Assembly (NCBI RefSeq): GCF_014207355.1
Contig: NZ_JACHEF010000003.1
Span: 533,763-597,762, forward strand
DNA: 64,000 nucleotides
Direction: 5' to 3'
DNA from: Mesorhizobium sangaii
GTDB lineage: Bacteria; Pseudomonadota; Alphaproteobacteria; Rhizobiales; Rhizobiaceae
Shown: positions 20,961-31,904 of the stretch, piece by piece
How the letters are laid out: the number at the start of each line of letters is the position of its first letter
Numbering within the stretch: the first letter of the stretch is position 1
The notes under the pieces: generated by a model
The model's input: only the letters and a program-made list of their open reading frames with translations
What the model was told of the DNA's origin: nothing
The model's database searches: none
Program-made: the position numbers and the translations under genes

Positions 20961-20998
20961 AAAAAGCATGGGGCCGGGCGATTTCGGCCGGCCCCATG
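20961..20998 (-). terminator. Rho-independent terminator after gfa
   Basis: Perfect 11-base arms CATGGGGCCGG and CCGGCCCCATG enclose a ten-base loop at 20967-20998; read on the minus strand the hairpin is followed by CTTTTTGG. It lies 20 bases past the gfa stop and just ahead of the UPF0178 start, so it should end adhC-gfa transcription. Confidence 0.8.
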
Positions 20999-21017
20999 GA
21001 GATAATCTGATCGGTTG

Positions 21018-21587
21018 TTACGCCGGCAAGGCCCCGGACTTCTTCGCAGTCCAGGTCGCCATATAATCCATCAGGCCGGGATTGAGGCAGTCATAGGGTT
21101 CCAGCCCGATTGACCTCAGCTGCGCGCGGATGCCGTCCATTCGCTTCGGGTCGACACCGGATTCGATGATCGACGAGACGAAGGCAGTGAAGCCCGGCGG
21201 CGACCAGCCGTCTTCCTCGAAGCGCTCGGGGTGGATGAAGGACAGGCCCTTGAACGGGTGGTCGCGCTCGACCGGCCCGTGCATGTGGACGCCGCAGCCC
21301 GTGCAGGCATGGCGTTGGATCAGCGCGCTGGGATCGACCACCTTCAGCTTGTCGCCGTTCTCGGTGACGGTGACGTCGGCGGTGCCGGCCACGGCAACGA
21401 CCGAGAACAGCGCACCCTCCGGCTTCCAGCATTTGGTGCAGCCGCAAGCATGGTTGTGGGCGATCTGGCCCTTGACCTTCACCTTGACCGGCTTGCTGGT
21501 GCAGGCGCAGACCAGCGTGCCGCCGGCAAAGCTCGCGCTTTCCCTGGGCAAGCCATTGTCGATTTTCGGATGCAGTTTTTCCGGCAT
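21018..21587 (-). CDS. gfa: S-(hydroxymethyl)glutathione synthase
   Basis: Accelerates condensation of formaldehyde with glutathione, feeding the neighbouring dehydrogenase. 189 residues; zinc-binding cysteines are visible in [31 protein letters not shown] and [15 protein letters not shown]. Length and motifs fit the Gfa family. The ATG has an excellent GGAGGAG just upstream, which settles the start against a much longer open frame. It follows adhC by 67 bases on the same strand. Confidence 0.95.
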   Translation of the reverse strand: MPEKLHPKIDNGLPRESASFAGGTLVCACTSKPVKVKVKGQIAHNHACGCTKCWKPEGALFSVVAVAGTADVTVTENGDKLKVVDPSALIQRHACTGCGVHMHGPVERDHPFKGLSFIHPERFEEDGWSPPGFTAFVSSIIESGVDPKRMDGIRAQLRSIGLEPYDCLNPGLMDYMATWTAKKSGALPA

Positions 21588-21654
21588 TCTTTTCTCCTCC
21601 CAGTTGTGAACCACAAAGGTCGCAGGCCGGTTGGTCGGCGGCTCGTGGCCTTCT

Positions 21655-22782
<1,128 letters not shown>

Positions 22783-22978
22783 CAGGCAATTCCTCCATAG
22801 GCGATTTTTGCCCAAGCTTTCAGGTTTTAATGATGCGATCAACTGGAAGCTGGTTCCAGGCTTGGGCCAGTGCGGAGAATTTTATCCCAAATCGATTGAA
22901 AGACCGCGATTGACCCGGCCGGCTTGACCGCGCCGACACAGGCCATAAAAGGAACGGCCGACCCGAGGGATATTTCGC

Positions 22979-24991
22979 ATGTTCACCAAGATCCTCATCG
23001 CCAATCGCGGCGAGATTGCCTGCCGTGTCATCAGGACGGCACGCAAGATGGGCATCGCCACCGTCGCGGTCTATTCCGATGCCGATCGTGATGCCGTGCA
23101 TGTCGAGATGGCCGACGAGGCGGTGCATATCGGGCCTTCGCCAGCCGCGCAGAGTTATCTCGTACCGGAGAAGATCATCGCCGCCTGCAAGGAGACAGGA
23201 GCGCAGGCCGTGCACCCCGGTTACGGCTTCCTGTCAGAGCGGGCGGCCTTTTGCGAGGCGCTGGAAGCGCAAGGCATCATCTTCATCGGCCCGAAGCCCA
23301 AGGCGATCAAGGCGATGGGCGACAAGATCGAATCGAAGAAATTCGCCAACGCCGCCAAGGTTTCCACCGTGCCCGGCTGGCTTGGCGTCATCGAGAATGC
23401 CGACCATGCCGAAAAGATCGCCGGCGAGATTGGCTATCCCGTTATGATCAAGGCCTCGGCCGGCGGTGGCGGCAAGGGCATGCGCATCGCCTGGAGCCAA
23501 TCGGAGGTGCGCGACGGCTTCGGCCGGGCGCGCTCGGAAGCCAAGAGCTCGTTCGGCGACGACCGCGTCTTCATAGAGAAATTCGTCGTCGATCCGCGGC
23601 ATATCGAAATCCAGGTGCTGGCCGACGCGCATGGCAACGCGCTCTATCTCGGCGAACGCGAATGTTCGATCCAGCGCCGCAACCAGAAGGTCGCCGAAGA
23701 GGCGCCATCGCCGTTCCTCGACGCCAAGACACGCAAGGCCATGGGCGAGCAGTCGGTGGCGCTGGCAAGGGCTGTCGACTATCAGAGCGCCGGCACGGTG
23801 GAGTTCATCGTCGACAAGGACAAGAACTTCTATTTCCTTGAAATGAATACACGATTGCAGGTCGAGCATCCGGTGACGGAGCTCGTCACCGACATCGATC
23901 TGGTCGAGCAGATGATTCGCGTCGCCGCCGGTGAGAAGCTCGTCTTGACGCAAAGTGATGTGAAGTTGAACGGCTGGGCGGTGGAAAGCCGGCTCTATGC
24001 CGAGGACCCGTACCGCAATTTCCTGCCCTCGATCGGCCGGCTAACGCGCTACCGGCCGCCGGAAGAAGGACAATTCGGCGATATCGTCATCCGCAACGAC
24101 ACCGGCGTCACCGAAGGCTCGGAAATTTCGATGTTCTACGATCCGATGCTCGCCAAGCTGTGCACCTGGGCACCGACGCGCATCCAGGCCATCGATGCCA
24201 TGTCGGAAGCGCTCGACAGCTTTGTCGTCGACGGCATCGAGCACAACATTCCGTTCCTCGCCGCCCTGATGCAGCATCCGCGCTGGCGGGAAGGGCGGAT
24301 ATCGACCGGTTTCATCGCCGAGGAATATCCCGACGGCTTTGCGCCAATCGTGCCGAACAACGATGAACAAGCCGTGCTGGCGTCGATTGCGACCGCGGTG
24401 GAACTGCTGCGCCGCGACCGGCTCGACCGGCTGGGCGGGCGCCTGGCGCCGCATTCGGGGGCTCTGAAGCGCGACTGGGTGGTGAAGATCGGTGAAGACT
24501 ATCTGTCGGCGTCCATCCTCGAAGGCATGATCTCGATTCCGATGGAAATCGATCTGTCGATCGAGGGCGGCAAGGCGCTGACCGTCGCCTCCGACTGGCG
24601 TCCGGGCGACCTGATCTGGCGCGGCACGGTCGGCACCCGCAAGGTCGTCGCTCAGATCAGGCCGGTTGCCAATGGCCTTCGCATCGCCTGGAAAGGCATG
24701 TCGGTGACCGCGCGGACCATGCTGCCACGCATCGCCGAACTGGAAAGGCTGATGCCGGAGAAGGTGGCGCCGGATACGTCGAAACTGCTGCTTTGCCCGA
24801 TGCCCGGCCTTGTCGTGTCGATTGCCGTTGCCGAAGGCCAGGAGGTCAAGGCTGGCGAGACGCTGGCTGTCGTCGAGGCGATGAAGATGGAAAACGTGTT
24901 GCGCGCCGAACGCGATCTAGTCGTGGCGAAACTCAACGCAAAGCCTGGCGACAGCCTGGCCGTGGATGCGGTGATCATGGAATTTGCCTGA
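22979..24991 (+). CDS. pccA: Propionyl-CoA carboxylase alpha subunit (biotin carboxylase/BCCP)
   Basis: Carboxylates biotin with ATP and bicarbonate for transfer to propionyl-CoA. The 670 residues comprise a biotin carboxylase half (FTKILIANRGEIACRVIRTA, SAGGGGKGMRIAW, FLEMNTRLQVEHPVTE), a linker BT-type domain (about 460-590) and a C-terminal biotinyl domain with VVEAMKMENVLRAE, biotin lysine at residue 636. Length and the linker favour PccA over methylcrotonyl-CoA carboxylase, but that distinction is by family feel. No pccB or methylmalonyl-CoA mutase gene is adjacent. A palindromic element starts right at its stop. Confidence 0.9.
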   Translation: MFTKILIANRGEIACRVIRTARKMGIATVAVYSDADRDAVHVEMADEAVHIGPSPAAQSYLVPEKIIAACKETGAQAVHPGYGFLSERAAFCEALEAQGIIFIGPKPKAIKAMGDKIESKKFANAAKVSTVPGWLGVIENADHAEKIAGEIGYPVMIKASAGGGGKGMRIAWSQSEVRDGFGRARSEAKSSFGDDRVFIEKFVVDPRHIEIQVLADAHGNALYLGERECSIQRRNQKVAEEAPSPFLDAKTRKAMGEQSVALARAVDYQSAGTVEFIVDKDKNFYFLEMNTRLQVEHPVTELVTDIDLVEQMIRVAAGEKLVLTQSDVKLNGWAVESRLYAEDPYRNFLPSIGRLTRYRPPEEGQFGDIVIRNDTGVTEGSEISMFYDPMLAKLCTWAPTRIQAIDAMSEALDSFVVDGIEHNIPFLAALMQHPRWREGRISTGFIAEEYPDGFAPIVPNNDEQAVLASIATAVELLRRDRLDRLGGRLAPHSGALKRDWVVKIGEDYLSASILEGMISIPMEIDLSIEGGKALTVASDWRPGDLIWRGTVGTRKVVAQIRPVANGLRIAWKGMSVTARTMLPRIAELERLMPEKVAPDTSKLLLCPMPGLVVSIAVAEGQEVKAGETLAVVEAMKMENVLRAERDLVVAKLNAKPGDSLAVDAVIMEFA

Positions 24992-25042
24992 GGTCTGTTG
25001 ATATTCAGGTGAGGCCGGCCTGGCCGGAATCTCAACAGACCT
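24991..25042. repeat. Palindromic intergenic element after pccA
   Basis: Arms AGGTCTGTTGA and TCAACAGACCT are perfect 11-base inverted repeats around a GC-rich core with GAGGCCGGCCTGGCC. The left part includes GATATTCAGGTGA, a 13-mer that recurs at 31783-31795. It could fold into a terminator-like hairpin after pccA, but it has no T tract and looks more like a dispersed repeat. Confidence 0.65.
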
Positions 25043-25157
25043 GCCGGGCAGGCCGCGGCAAGCCTGTGGTCAGCGGTGGTTTGTGCTGGACTGGTATCGC
25101 CCGGTCCCGGACAATACATCTCCATCGACTCAAGTCCTCCGGGCAGCGCGAAAAACC

Positions 25158-28100
25158 ATGGCAGATGACAGACTTCCACGCGATCCCCTGATGCGCGAAG
25201 CCGCGATTGCGGCGGCGCGGCCGGAGGCGCCGGCGCGGCCGTTCGTCCACCTGCGCGTGCATTCGGCCTATTCGCTGCTGGAGGGCGCCTTGCAGATCGG
25301 CAAGGTGGTGGCCCACGCGGTCAAGGACGAAGCCCCGGCGATTGCCGTCACCGACACCAACAATCTGTTCGGCGCGCTCGAATTCGCGCAGAAGGCGGTG
25401 AAGGACGGCATCCAGCCGATCATCGGCTGCCAGGTCGCGGTCGCCTTTTCAGGCGAGAACAGCGATGGCCAGCGCGACCGCAGGCGGCAAGGCCCGGATA
25501 TGCGGCCGGTAGTCCTGATCGCGGCGACCGAGGCCGGCTACGCCAATCTGGTGAGGCTGGTCAGCCGCGTCTATCTCGAGACGCCGCCGGGCGAGGCGGT
25601 GCACCTGACCACCGAAATGATGGAGGGCTATTGCGAAGGGCTGATCTGCCTCAGCGGCGGGCCGCGCGGCCCGATCGGCATTGCGCTCAAGGAAGATCGC
25701 CGCGATCTTGCCGAGGTACGGCTTTTGACACTGAAGAGGATGTTCGGCGACCGGCTCTATGTCGAACTGGACCGGGTCTCCGGTTATGATCGCGTGATCG
25801 AGAAATCCTCGATCGATCTCGCCTATGCCCATGAATTGCCGCTGGTCGCCACCAACGAGGCGTTCTTCTCGGCGCGCGACGATTATGACGCGCATGACGC
25901 GCTGATCGCCATTGCCGAGGGCTCGGTCGTAGCCGCCGACAACCGCCGCCGGCTGTCACCTGACAATTTCCTGCGCAGCCAGGCCGACATGGCCAGGCTG
26001 TTCGCCGACCTGCCGGAGGCGATCGACAACACGGTCGAGATCGCGCTGCGCTGTTCCTACTATCCGAAAAACCGCAATCCGATCCTGCCGCGATTCACGG
26101 GCGGCGATGTCGCCGACAATGACGCCGCCGTGCAGGCGGAAGCCGACGAACTGACCCGGCAGGCGCATGAAGGGCTCGACGCGCGTCTGGCCGCGCACGG
26201 GCCGACCCCTGGCTACACGGTCGAGCAATATCGGGAGCGGTTGAATTTCGAGCTTGGCATCATCACCAAGATGAAGTTCCCCGGCTACTTCCTGATCGTT
26301 GCCGACTTCATCAAATGGGCCAAGGCGCAAGGCATTCCTGTCGGGCCGGGCCGCGGGTCGGGCGCCGGCTCCCTGGTCGCCTATTCGACGACCATCACCG
26401 ACATCGATCCGCTGCGCTTCTCCCTGCTGTTCGAACGCTTCCTCAACCCCGACCGCGTCTCGATGCCCGACTTCGACATCGATTTTTGCCAGGATCGCCG
26501 CGAGGAGGTGATCCGCTACGTCCAGCAGAAATACGGTCGCGACCAGGTCGGCCAGATCATCACCTTCGGTACGCTGCAGGCGCGCGCCGTGTTGCGCGAC
26601 GTCGGCCGCGTGCTGCAGATGCCCTACGGCCAGGTCGACAAGCTCTCCAAGATGGTGCCGCAGAACCCGGCCAATCCGGTCAAGCTCGCCGACGCCATCG
26701 CCAACGAGCCACGCTTTGCCGAAGAGGCCGAGAGGGAGCCGATCGTCCAGACGCTGCTCGACATGGCGCAGAAGCTGGAGGGTCTCTATCGCCACGCCTC
26801 GACGCACGCAGCCGGCATCGTCATCGGCGACCGGCCGCTGTCGGAACTGGTGCCGATGTACCGCGATCCGCGCTCGGACATGCCGGTCACCCAGTTCAAC
26901 ATGAAATATGTCGAGCAGGCCGGGCTGGTGAAGTTCGACTTCCTCGGCCTGAAGACGCTGACCGTGCTCGAAACGGCGGTCAAGCTGATCCGCCGGCGCG
27001 GCATCGAGATCGACCTGGCGACGATCCCGCTCGACGATCCCGAGACCTACGCCATGCTGTCACGCGGCGAGGTGGTCGGCGTGTTCCAGGTGGAAAGCGC
27101 TGGCATGCGCAAGGCGCTGATCGGCATGCGGCCCGACTGTATCGAGGACATCATCGCGCTGGTCGCGCTGTACCGGCCGGGACCGATGGAGAACATCCCG
27201 ACCTACAACGCCAGAAAGCATGGCGAGGAGGAGATGGCGTCGATCCATCCCAAGATCGACCATCTGGTGAAGGAGACGCAGGGCGTCATCGTCTACCAGG
27301 AACAGGTGATGCAGATCGCGCAGGAGCTTGCCGGCTATTCGCTCGGCGAAGCCGATCTGTTGCGCCGCGCCATGGGCAAGAAGATCCGCGCCGAGATGGA
27401 CAAGCAGCGCGAGCGCTTCGTCTCGGGTGCGGTCGAACGCGGCGTCGGCAAGCCCCAAGCCGACTTCATTTTCGACCTGCTGGCCAAGTTCGCCGACTAT
27501 GGTTTCAACAAGTCGCATGCCGCCGCCTACGCGGTGGTTTCGTACCAGACCGCCTATCTCAAGGCGCACTATCCGGTCGAGTTCCTCGCGGCATCGATGA
27601 CGCTCGACATGGGCAACACCGACAAGCTCGCCGACTTCCGCCAGGACGCGCTGCGCCTTGGCATCGAGGTTCTGGCTCCGTCGGTGATATCAAGCTTCCG
27701 CGCTTTCGAGGTCGGCGAGAACCGTATCTACTATTCGCTGGCCGCGCTGAAGGGCGTCGGCGACGCGGCGGTCGAGCATATCGTTGCCCAGCGCGGCGAG
27801 AAGCCGTTCAAGAACCTCGCCGATTTCTGCGAGAGGGTCGATCCCAAGATTGTCGGCAAGCGCGTCTTCGAAAGCCTGATCATGGCCGGCGCGCTCGATT
27901 GCTTCGGCCATGACCGTGCTTCAATGATGGCGGGCGTCGAGCGCATGATGGGGCTGGCATCGCTGGCGCAGCAGAACGCGGTCTCCGGCCAGCACGATAT
28001 CTTCGGCGCCTCGCTCGGCGCCCAGTCGCAGGCGCTCAATCTGCCGGCGACCGACCCATGGCTTGCCGCCGACCGGCTGCACCGCGAATTCCAGGTGGTC

Positions 28101-28685
28101 GGCTTCTACCTCTCCGCCCATCCGCTCGACGAGTACAAGGCGGCCTTGCAGAAGATGCGGGTGCAGAACTGGGCCGAGTTTTCGACGGCCGTCAAGCGCG
28201 GTGCCGCCGCCGGACGGCTGGCCGGCACGGTCACCTCCAAGCAGGAGCGCAAGACGCGCACCGGCAACAAGATGGGCGTCGTCGCCTTTTCCGATACGTC
28301 CGGCCAGTATGAAGCCGTGCTGTTTTCCGAAGGACTGGCGCAGTATCGCGACCTGCTCGAGCCCGGCCGCTCCGTCGTCATCACCGTTGCGGCCGAGGAC
28401 AGGCCGGAAGGCGTCAATTTGCGCATCAACTCGGTGCAGTCGCTGGAGGACGAGGCAAGCCGCATCCAGAAGGCGTTGCGCATTTTCGTACGCAATGCGG
28501 CGCCGATCGGCACGCTGGCCGGCCAGCTGTCGGTCAGGGGCGAAGGCCAGGTCAGCTTCGTGCTGATCAAGGAAGATGGCGAGGGGGAAATCGAGATCGA
28601 GCTGCCCAATCGCTACCGTATCTCGCCGCAGATCGCCTCGGCGATGCGGGCCGTGCCGGGCGTGGTCGAAGTGGAGCTGGTGTGA
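25158..28685 (+). CDS. dnaE: DNA polymerase III alpha subunit (DnaE1)
   Basis: Main replicative polymerase. The 1175-residue product has an N-terminal PHP domain (FVHLRVHSAYSLLEGA, IAVTDTNNLFGALEFA), the polymerase core with GPGRGSGAGSLVAY and the catalytic aspartates in MPDFDIDFCQDRR near 437-442, the YRPGPMENIPTYN and GFNKSHAAAYAVVSYQTAYL segments, a helix-hairpin-helix region and a C-terminal OB fold (LAGTVTSKQERKTRTGNKMG). It is the replicative rather than the ImuC/DnaE2 type, judged from length and context. The ATG giving MADDRLPRDPL is chosen; the frame is open 25 codons further upstream without a convincing ribosome site. Confidence 0.96.
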   Translation: MADDRLPRDPLMREAAIAAARPEAPARPFVHLRVHSAYSLLEGALQIGKVVAHAVKDEAPAIAVTDTNNLFGALEFAQKAVKDGIQPIIGCQVAVAFSGENSDGQRDRRRQGPDMRPVVLIAATEAGYANLVRLVSRVYLETPPGEAVHLTTEMMEGYCEGLICLSGGPRGPIGIALKEDRRDLAEVRLLTLKRMFGDRLYVELDRVSGYDRVIEKSSIDLAYAHELPLVATNEAFFSARDDYDAHDALIAIAEGSVVAADNRRRLSPDNFLRSQADMARLFADLPEAIDNTVEIALRCSYYPKNRNPILPRFTGGDVADNDAAVQAEADELTRQAHEGLDARLAAHGPTPGYTVEQYRERLNFELGIITKMKFPGYFLIVADFIKWAKAQGIPVGPGRGSGAGSLVAYSTTITDIDPLRFSLLFERFLNPDRVSMPDFDIDFCQDRREEVIRYVQQKYGRDQVGQIITFGTLQARAVLRDVGRVLQMPYGQVDKLSKMVPQNPANPVKLADAIANEPRFAEEAEREPIVQTLLDMAQKLEGLYRHASTHAAGIVIGDRPLSELVPMYRDPRSDMPVTQFNMKYVEQAGLVKFDFLGLKTLTVLETAVKLIRRRGIEIDLATIPLDDPETYAMLSRGEVVGVFQVESAGMRKALIGMRPDCIEDIIALVALYRPGPMENIPTYNARKHGEEEMASIHPKIDHLVKETQGVIVYQEQVMQIAQELAGYSLGEADLLRRAMGKKIRAEMDKQRERFVSGAVERGVGKPQADFIFDLLAKFADYGFNKSHAAAYAVVSYQTAYLKAHYPVEFLAASMTLDMGNTDKLADFRQDALRLGIEVLAPSVISSFRAFEVGENRIYYSLAALKGVGDAAVEHIVAQRGEKPFKNLADFCERVDPKIVGKRVFESLIMAGALDCFGHDRASMMAGVERMMGLASLAQQNAVSGQHDIFGASLGAQSQALNLPATDPWLAADRLHREFQVVGFYLSAHPLDEYKAALQKMRVQNWAEFSTAVKRGAAAGRLAGTVTSKQERKTRTGNKMGVVAFSDTSGQYEAVLFSEGLAQYRDLLEPGRSVVITVAAEDRPEGVNLRINSVQSLEDEASRIQKALRIFVRNAAPIGTLAGQLSVRGEGQVSFVLIKEDGEGEIEIELPNRYRISPQIASAMRAVPGVVEVELV

Positions 28686-28752
28686 CGCCCGCTCTTGCAG
28701 GCCGGCGGCAGCCTGCCGGGCCGCCCTTGCTGCGAACGCGGCTGCAATCATC

Positions 28753-29541
28753 GTGAAAGTGGCCGAAGACGGTTCAGCAATCGCACAGCTGCGTGACAGG
28801 CTGCGCAAGCTCTATCACGGACGCACCCCGGCAGCTTTCCGGTTCCAACTGGTGGCTGTCGTCATCGACCTCGCCATCATTGCTTTCTTCATCGCGACGC
28901 CGGTTCTTCAGGACAAGCCGTCGTTCCTCTGGCTCGACTATGCGGTGGCCGCGCTGGTTGCTGCAGACATGGCCGCCCGCCTGCTGGCGTCGAACGACAT
29001 GTTGCGGCTGATGAAACAGCCGACATCGTGGGTCGATGCCTTCATCCTGTTGACGCTGCTGATGCCGACGGCGCTCGCCAATCTCGGCTTCCTGCGCATC
29101 CTGCGGCTGTGGTCGCTGTCGCGCAGCGGGTCGCTGTGGCGGCATTTCGAAATGCGCGGACTGCGACCCTGGCGCGAGGCGAGCCAGGCGGCCATCAATC
29201 TCTTGACCTTCCTGTTCGTCATCACCGGCTTCGTCTACACCTTCTTCTTCCGCACCGGGACGGGGCTCGGAAACTATATCGACGCCCTTTATTTCACCGT
29301 CGCTACAGTGACCACGACGGGCTTCGGCGACATCGTCCTGCCGGGCATGGCCGGCAAGCTGACCGCGATTGCCACCATGATCATCGGCATTTCGCTGTTC
29401 GTCAGGTTGGCGCAGGCGCTGTTCCGTCCCAGCAAGGTATTCTTTCTCTGTCCGCAATGCGGGCTGCAACGGCACGAGCCCGACGCCGTCCATTGCAAGG
29501 CCTGCGGCCACCTCCTCAACATACCCGACGACGGCAATTGA
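28753..29541 (+). CDS. Voltage-gated-type ion channel with C-terminal zinc ribbon
   Basis: 262-residue inner membrane protein. An S1-S4-like set of helices (VAVVIDLAIIAFFIATPVL; LRILRLWSLSRSGSLWRHF with spaced arginines) is followed by a pore region with filter VATVTTTGFGDIVLPG, a variant of the K+ signature (GFG instead of GYG). The C-terminus adds a four-cysteine zinc ribbon, FLCPQCGLQRHEPDAVHCKACG. A potassium or other cation channel is likely; the ribbon is unusual. The start is a GTG; another GTG two codons later is equally possible. It begins 67 bases after dnaE. Confidence 0.85.
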   Translation: MKVAEDGSAIAQLRDRLRKLYHGRTPAAFRFQLVAVVIDLAIIAFFIATPVLQDKPSFLWLDYAVAALVAADMAARLLASNDMLRLMKQPTSWVDAFILLTLLMPTALANLGFLRILRLWSLSRSGSLWRHFEMRGLRPWREASQAAINLLTFLFVITGFVYTFFFRTGTGLGNYIDALYFTVATVTTTGFGDIVLPGMAGKLTAIATMIIGISLFVRLAQALFRPSKVFFLCPQCGLQRHEPDAVHCKACGHLLNIPDDGN

Positions 29542-29583
29542 CGAACTGGAGGCCCATCCCGCCGGAGTCCGGAGGCTATCCGC

Positions 29584-30051
29584 TCAAAACTGCGGGCCAC
29601 CTATCTGGCTGTAGTTGATGCCGCCGAAGCTGATGCCGGTCAGGCCGGGAGCCGCCATCTTGCGCTTGTGGCCATCGCGGCAGTCGAACACGGGCCACTC
29701 CGTCTGTTTACAAGGTATCTCGCGGCACATTCGGCTCAGGCAATCGCCCTCGGTGAGCAAGAACAGGCTGTTGCCCAGGCGGCGAACGGTACTTCCGTCA
29801 TCGGAACGCCAAGTCCAGGGAATGCGCAACGAGGAAACGAAATCGCCGACAAGGCCGCCGGTCCCGGAATGCGCGCGCAAGCTTGTTCGATAGTGCGCCA
29901 TGGACGCGGAATAGTCTGCCACGACCGTCGGGCCATAGGAGGAAGCCATGGGGCCATCCGACTCGAGAAGGTGCGTTCCCGCTTCGGCTTCCGCTTTGCC
30001 GGTGGCTACCAGCGTCGACATCAGTAAAACAGCGACGATCACAGAAGGCAT
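29584..30051 (-). CDS. Secreted protein of unknown function with a Cys cluster
   Basis: 155 residues with a signal peptide (MPSVIVAVLLMSTLVATG, probable cleavage after KAEAEA or nearby). The mature part contains a compact cysteine group, DCLSRMCREIPCKQTEW and VFDCRDGHK, that could form two disulfides in the periplasm. No family recognised. The codon pattern agrees with a real gene and the frame fits between the channel and the DMT exporter. It is convergent with the channel gene, 42 bases away. Confidence 0.65.
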   Translation of the reverse strand: MPSVIVAVLLMSTLVATGKAEAEAGTHLLESDGPMASSYGPTVVADYSASMAHYRTSLRAHSGTGGLVGDFVSSLRIPWTWRSDDGSTVRRLGNSLFLLTEGDCLSRMCREIPCKQTEWPVFDCRDGHKRKMAAPGLTGISFGGINYSQIGGPQF

Positions 30052-30182
30052 CGTTGCACCATCTCACGCTTGCTCTCTGTTTCCAGGAGCGTCTCATCCC
30101 GCCGCCCCAGCTACAAGGCGGCAACGACGGATCAGGGCACGAAATTCTCGTAGACTCAATCTCCCCCGGACTGGATCAGGGT

Positions 30183-31064
30183 CTAGGACGCGGCGATCTT
30201 CGCCGGTTGTGGCGCTTTTCGCTGCAGATTGAGCAGATTGCCCATCAGGATCAGCAGTGCGCCACCGGCGGTGAAGGCGTCGATCTGCTCCTGATAGAGC
30301 AGCCAGCCGATCAGCGCCGACAGCGGCACGCGCAGGAAATCCATCGGCGAAATGACGGTGGCGTCGGCATAGGCAAGCGCCCGGGCCATGCAGAAATGCG
30401 ACGACATGCCAGTGAAGGCGATCAGCAGAATCCAGGGCCACAGCTCCAGCGGCGGGTTGCGCCACTCATAGAGCGCCGGGACGAGGCCGAGTGCCGACTG
30501 AATGATCAGCATCCAGAAGATGATGCGCACCACGCTGTCCGTGCGCGTCAGCGACTTGACCAACACCAGCGATACGCCGAAACAGACGGCGGCACCGAGC
30601 ACGACGAGATGTCCCGGATCGACGGCGCCGACGCCAGGGCGCACGATAATCACCACGCCGATCAGCCCCAGCACGATCGCCGCAAGCCTGGGCCGGGAGA
30701 GCCTTTCGCCAAGAAAAGTCACCGCCAGGATAGCCGTCCAGATCGGTGTGGTGAATTCGATCGAGATCAACACCGCCAGCGGGATCAGCGTCAGCGCGTA
30801 GAGCCAGGCCGCCTGGCCGGTATAGTGGATGACGTTGCGGGCGATATGGGCGACGGGGCGCTGCGTGCGCATGGCTGCAAAGCCGCCGTTCATCATCACC
30901 AGCGGCAGAAGGATGAAAAAGCCGATCACCGAGCGAAGTTCCAACACCTGGAAGACGTTGAGCTCGGCAGTCGTGGCGCGTCCGGCGACAGACATCGCCA
31001 GGAACGAGGCGATCGACAGCGCCATCCAGAATGCGGCCTTGGGGATGGAGGGGGTAGGGACCAT
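30183..31064 (-). CDS. DMT-family (EamA) membrane exporter
   Basis: Ten-helix drug/metabolite transporter of 293 residues with two EamA halves. First half: VFQVLELRSVIGFFILLPLV and PLAVLISIEFTTPIWTAILA, then FLGERLSRPRLAAIVLGLIG; second half: MSSHFCMARALAYADATVIS and ALIGWLLYQEQIDAFTAGGA. The substrate cannot be told from sequence. The ATG giving MVPTPSIPKAAFWM was chosen over an upstream Met that adds 17 hydrophilic residues. Confidence 0.88.
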   Translation of the reverse strand: MVPTPSIPKAAFWMALSIASFLAMSVAGRATTAELNVFQVLELRSVIGFFILLPLVMMNGGFAAMRTQRPVAHIARNVIHYTGQAAWLYALTLIPLAVLISIEFTTPIWTAILAVTFLGERLSRPRLAAIVLGLIGVVIIVRPGVGAVDPGHLVVLGAAVCFGVSLVLVKSLTRTDSVVRIIFWMLIIQSALGLVPALYEWRNPPLELWPWILLIAFTGMSSHFCMARALAYADATVISPMDFLRVPLSALIGWLLYQEQIDAFTAGGALLILMGNLLNLQRKAPQPAKIAAS

Positions 31065-31265
31065 GCCCGCTATCTCGCAGGCCGGAGCCCTTGCCGCAAT
31101 CGCTAGAGGCTGCATTCTTCTGGGCCAGTCGCGATGGCTGGATGTTGCAAAACAGTCATGCTGCGGGCGGAACCTGATACGGCAACAGGCGTTGAGTCTC
31201 GAGATTCCGCCTTGCCATGCCTTGCAGGCGGTCCTGCCTTTTCCAAATCGACAAGGAGAGCTTCG

Positions 31266-31772
31266 ATGAGATCATTCGCGCAATTCGGGCTTGCTGGCTG
31301 TCTGTTGGCCGCGGCTGGCACGGCACATGCCGACGAAGCCAAGTTCCTCCAGTCGTTCAACGGCAATTTCGCTGGCAAGGGCACTGTCCAGGTAACCACC
31401 GATGTGCCGAACGTTAATGTATCCTGCAGCTTCAAGTCGAATGCGACCTCAACCTCACTCTCGCTGGATGGCAATTGCCGCGGTCTCGTCTTGGTGACGC
31501 GGGCTATCAGCGCCAACTTGAGGGTCACAGGTGCGACGTACAACGGCGTCTATGTCGGGTCTCGCACCGGGCCGGCACAGCTGAATGGCAGCCGCTCCGG
31601 CAACGCGATCAACCTCGGCATTGGCTGGGCCAAGGAGGTCAATGGGGATCGAAAGGCGCGGATGACGGTCGAGAAAAAGGGTGAGAACGGCATCCTGCTG
31701 AGTGTCACCGACACCGACCCGAAAACCGGCAAGAGCGTGGTGACCAGCAGGATCGATCTGCAGCGCACCTGA
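31266..31772 (+). CDS. Secreted protein of unknown function
   Basis: 168 residues with a clear signal peptide (FGLAGCLLAAAGTAHAD, AHA-D cleavage) and a beta-rich mature region: GNFAGKGTVQVTTDVPNVNV, SLSLDGNCRGLVLVTRAISA and KSVVTSRIDLQRT. Two cysteines (VSCSFKS and GNCRGL) may form a disulfide. AAGGAG stands eight bases before the ATG. The pattern suggests a small periplasmic beta-barrel or lipocalin-like fold, which is inference. No family name recalled. Confidence 0.82.
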   Translation: MRSFAQFGLAGCLLAAAGTAHADEAKFLQSFNGNFAGKGTVQVTTDVPNVNVSCSFKSNATSTSLSLDGNCRGLVLVTRAISANLRVTGATYNGVYVGSRTGPAQLNGSRSGNAINLGIGWAKEVNGDRKARMTVEKKGENGILLSVTDTDPKTGKSVVTSRIDLQRT

Positions 31773-31904
31773 CGGATGGGCCGATATTCAGGTGATTTCC
31801 TGCGTTTCCGGTGCTCCGTACTTTAAGTGCGCTTCGTCCCGGCTCTCGAAACCGTCATTCTCGGTTCGGCCTGACCTCAATCTCAAGACACTCGATCTGC
31901 AAGG

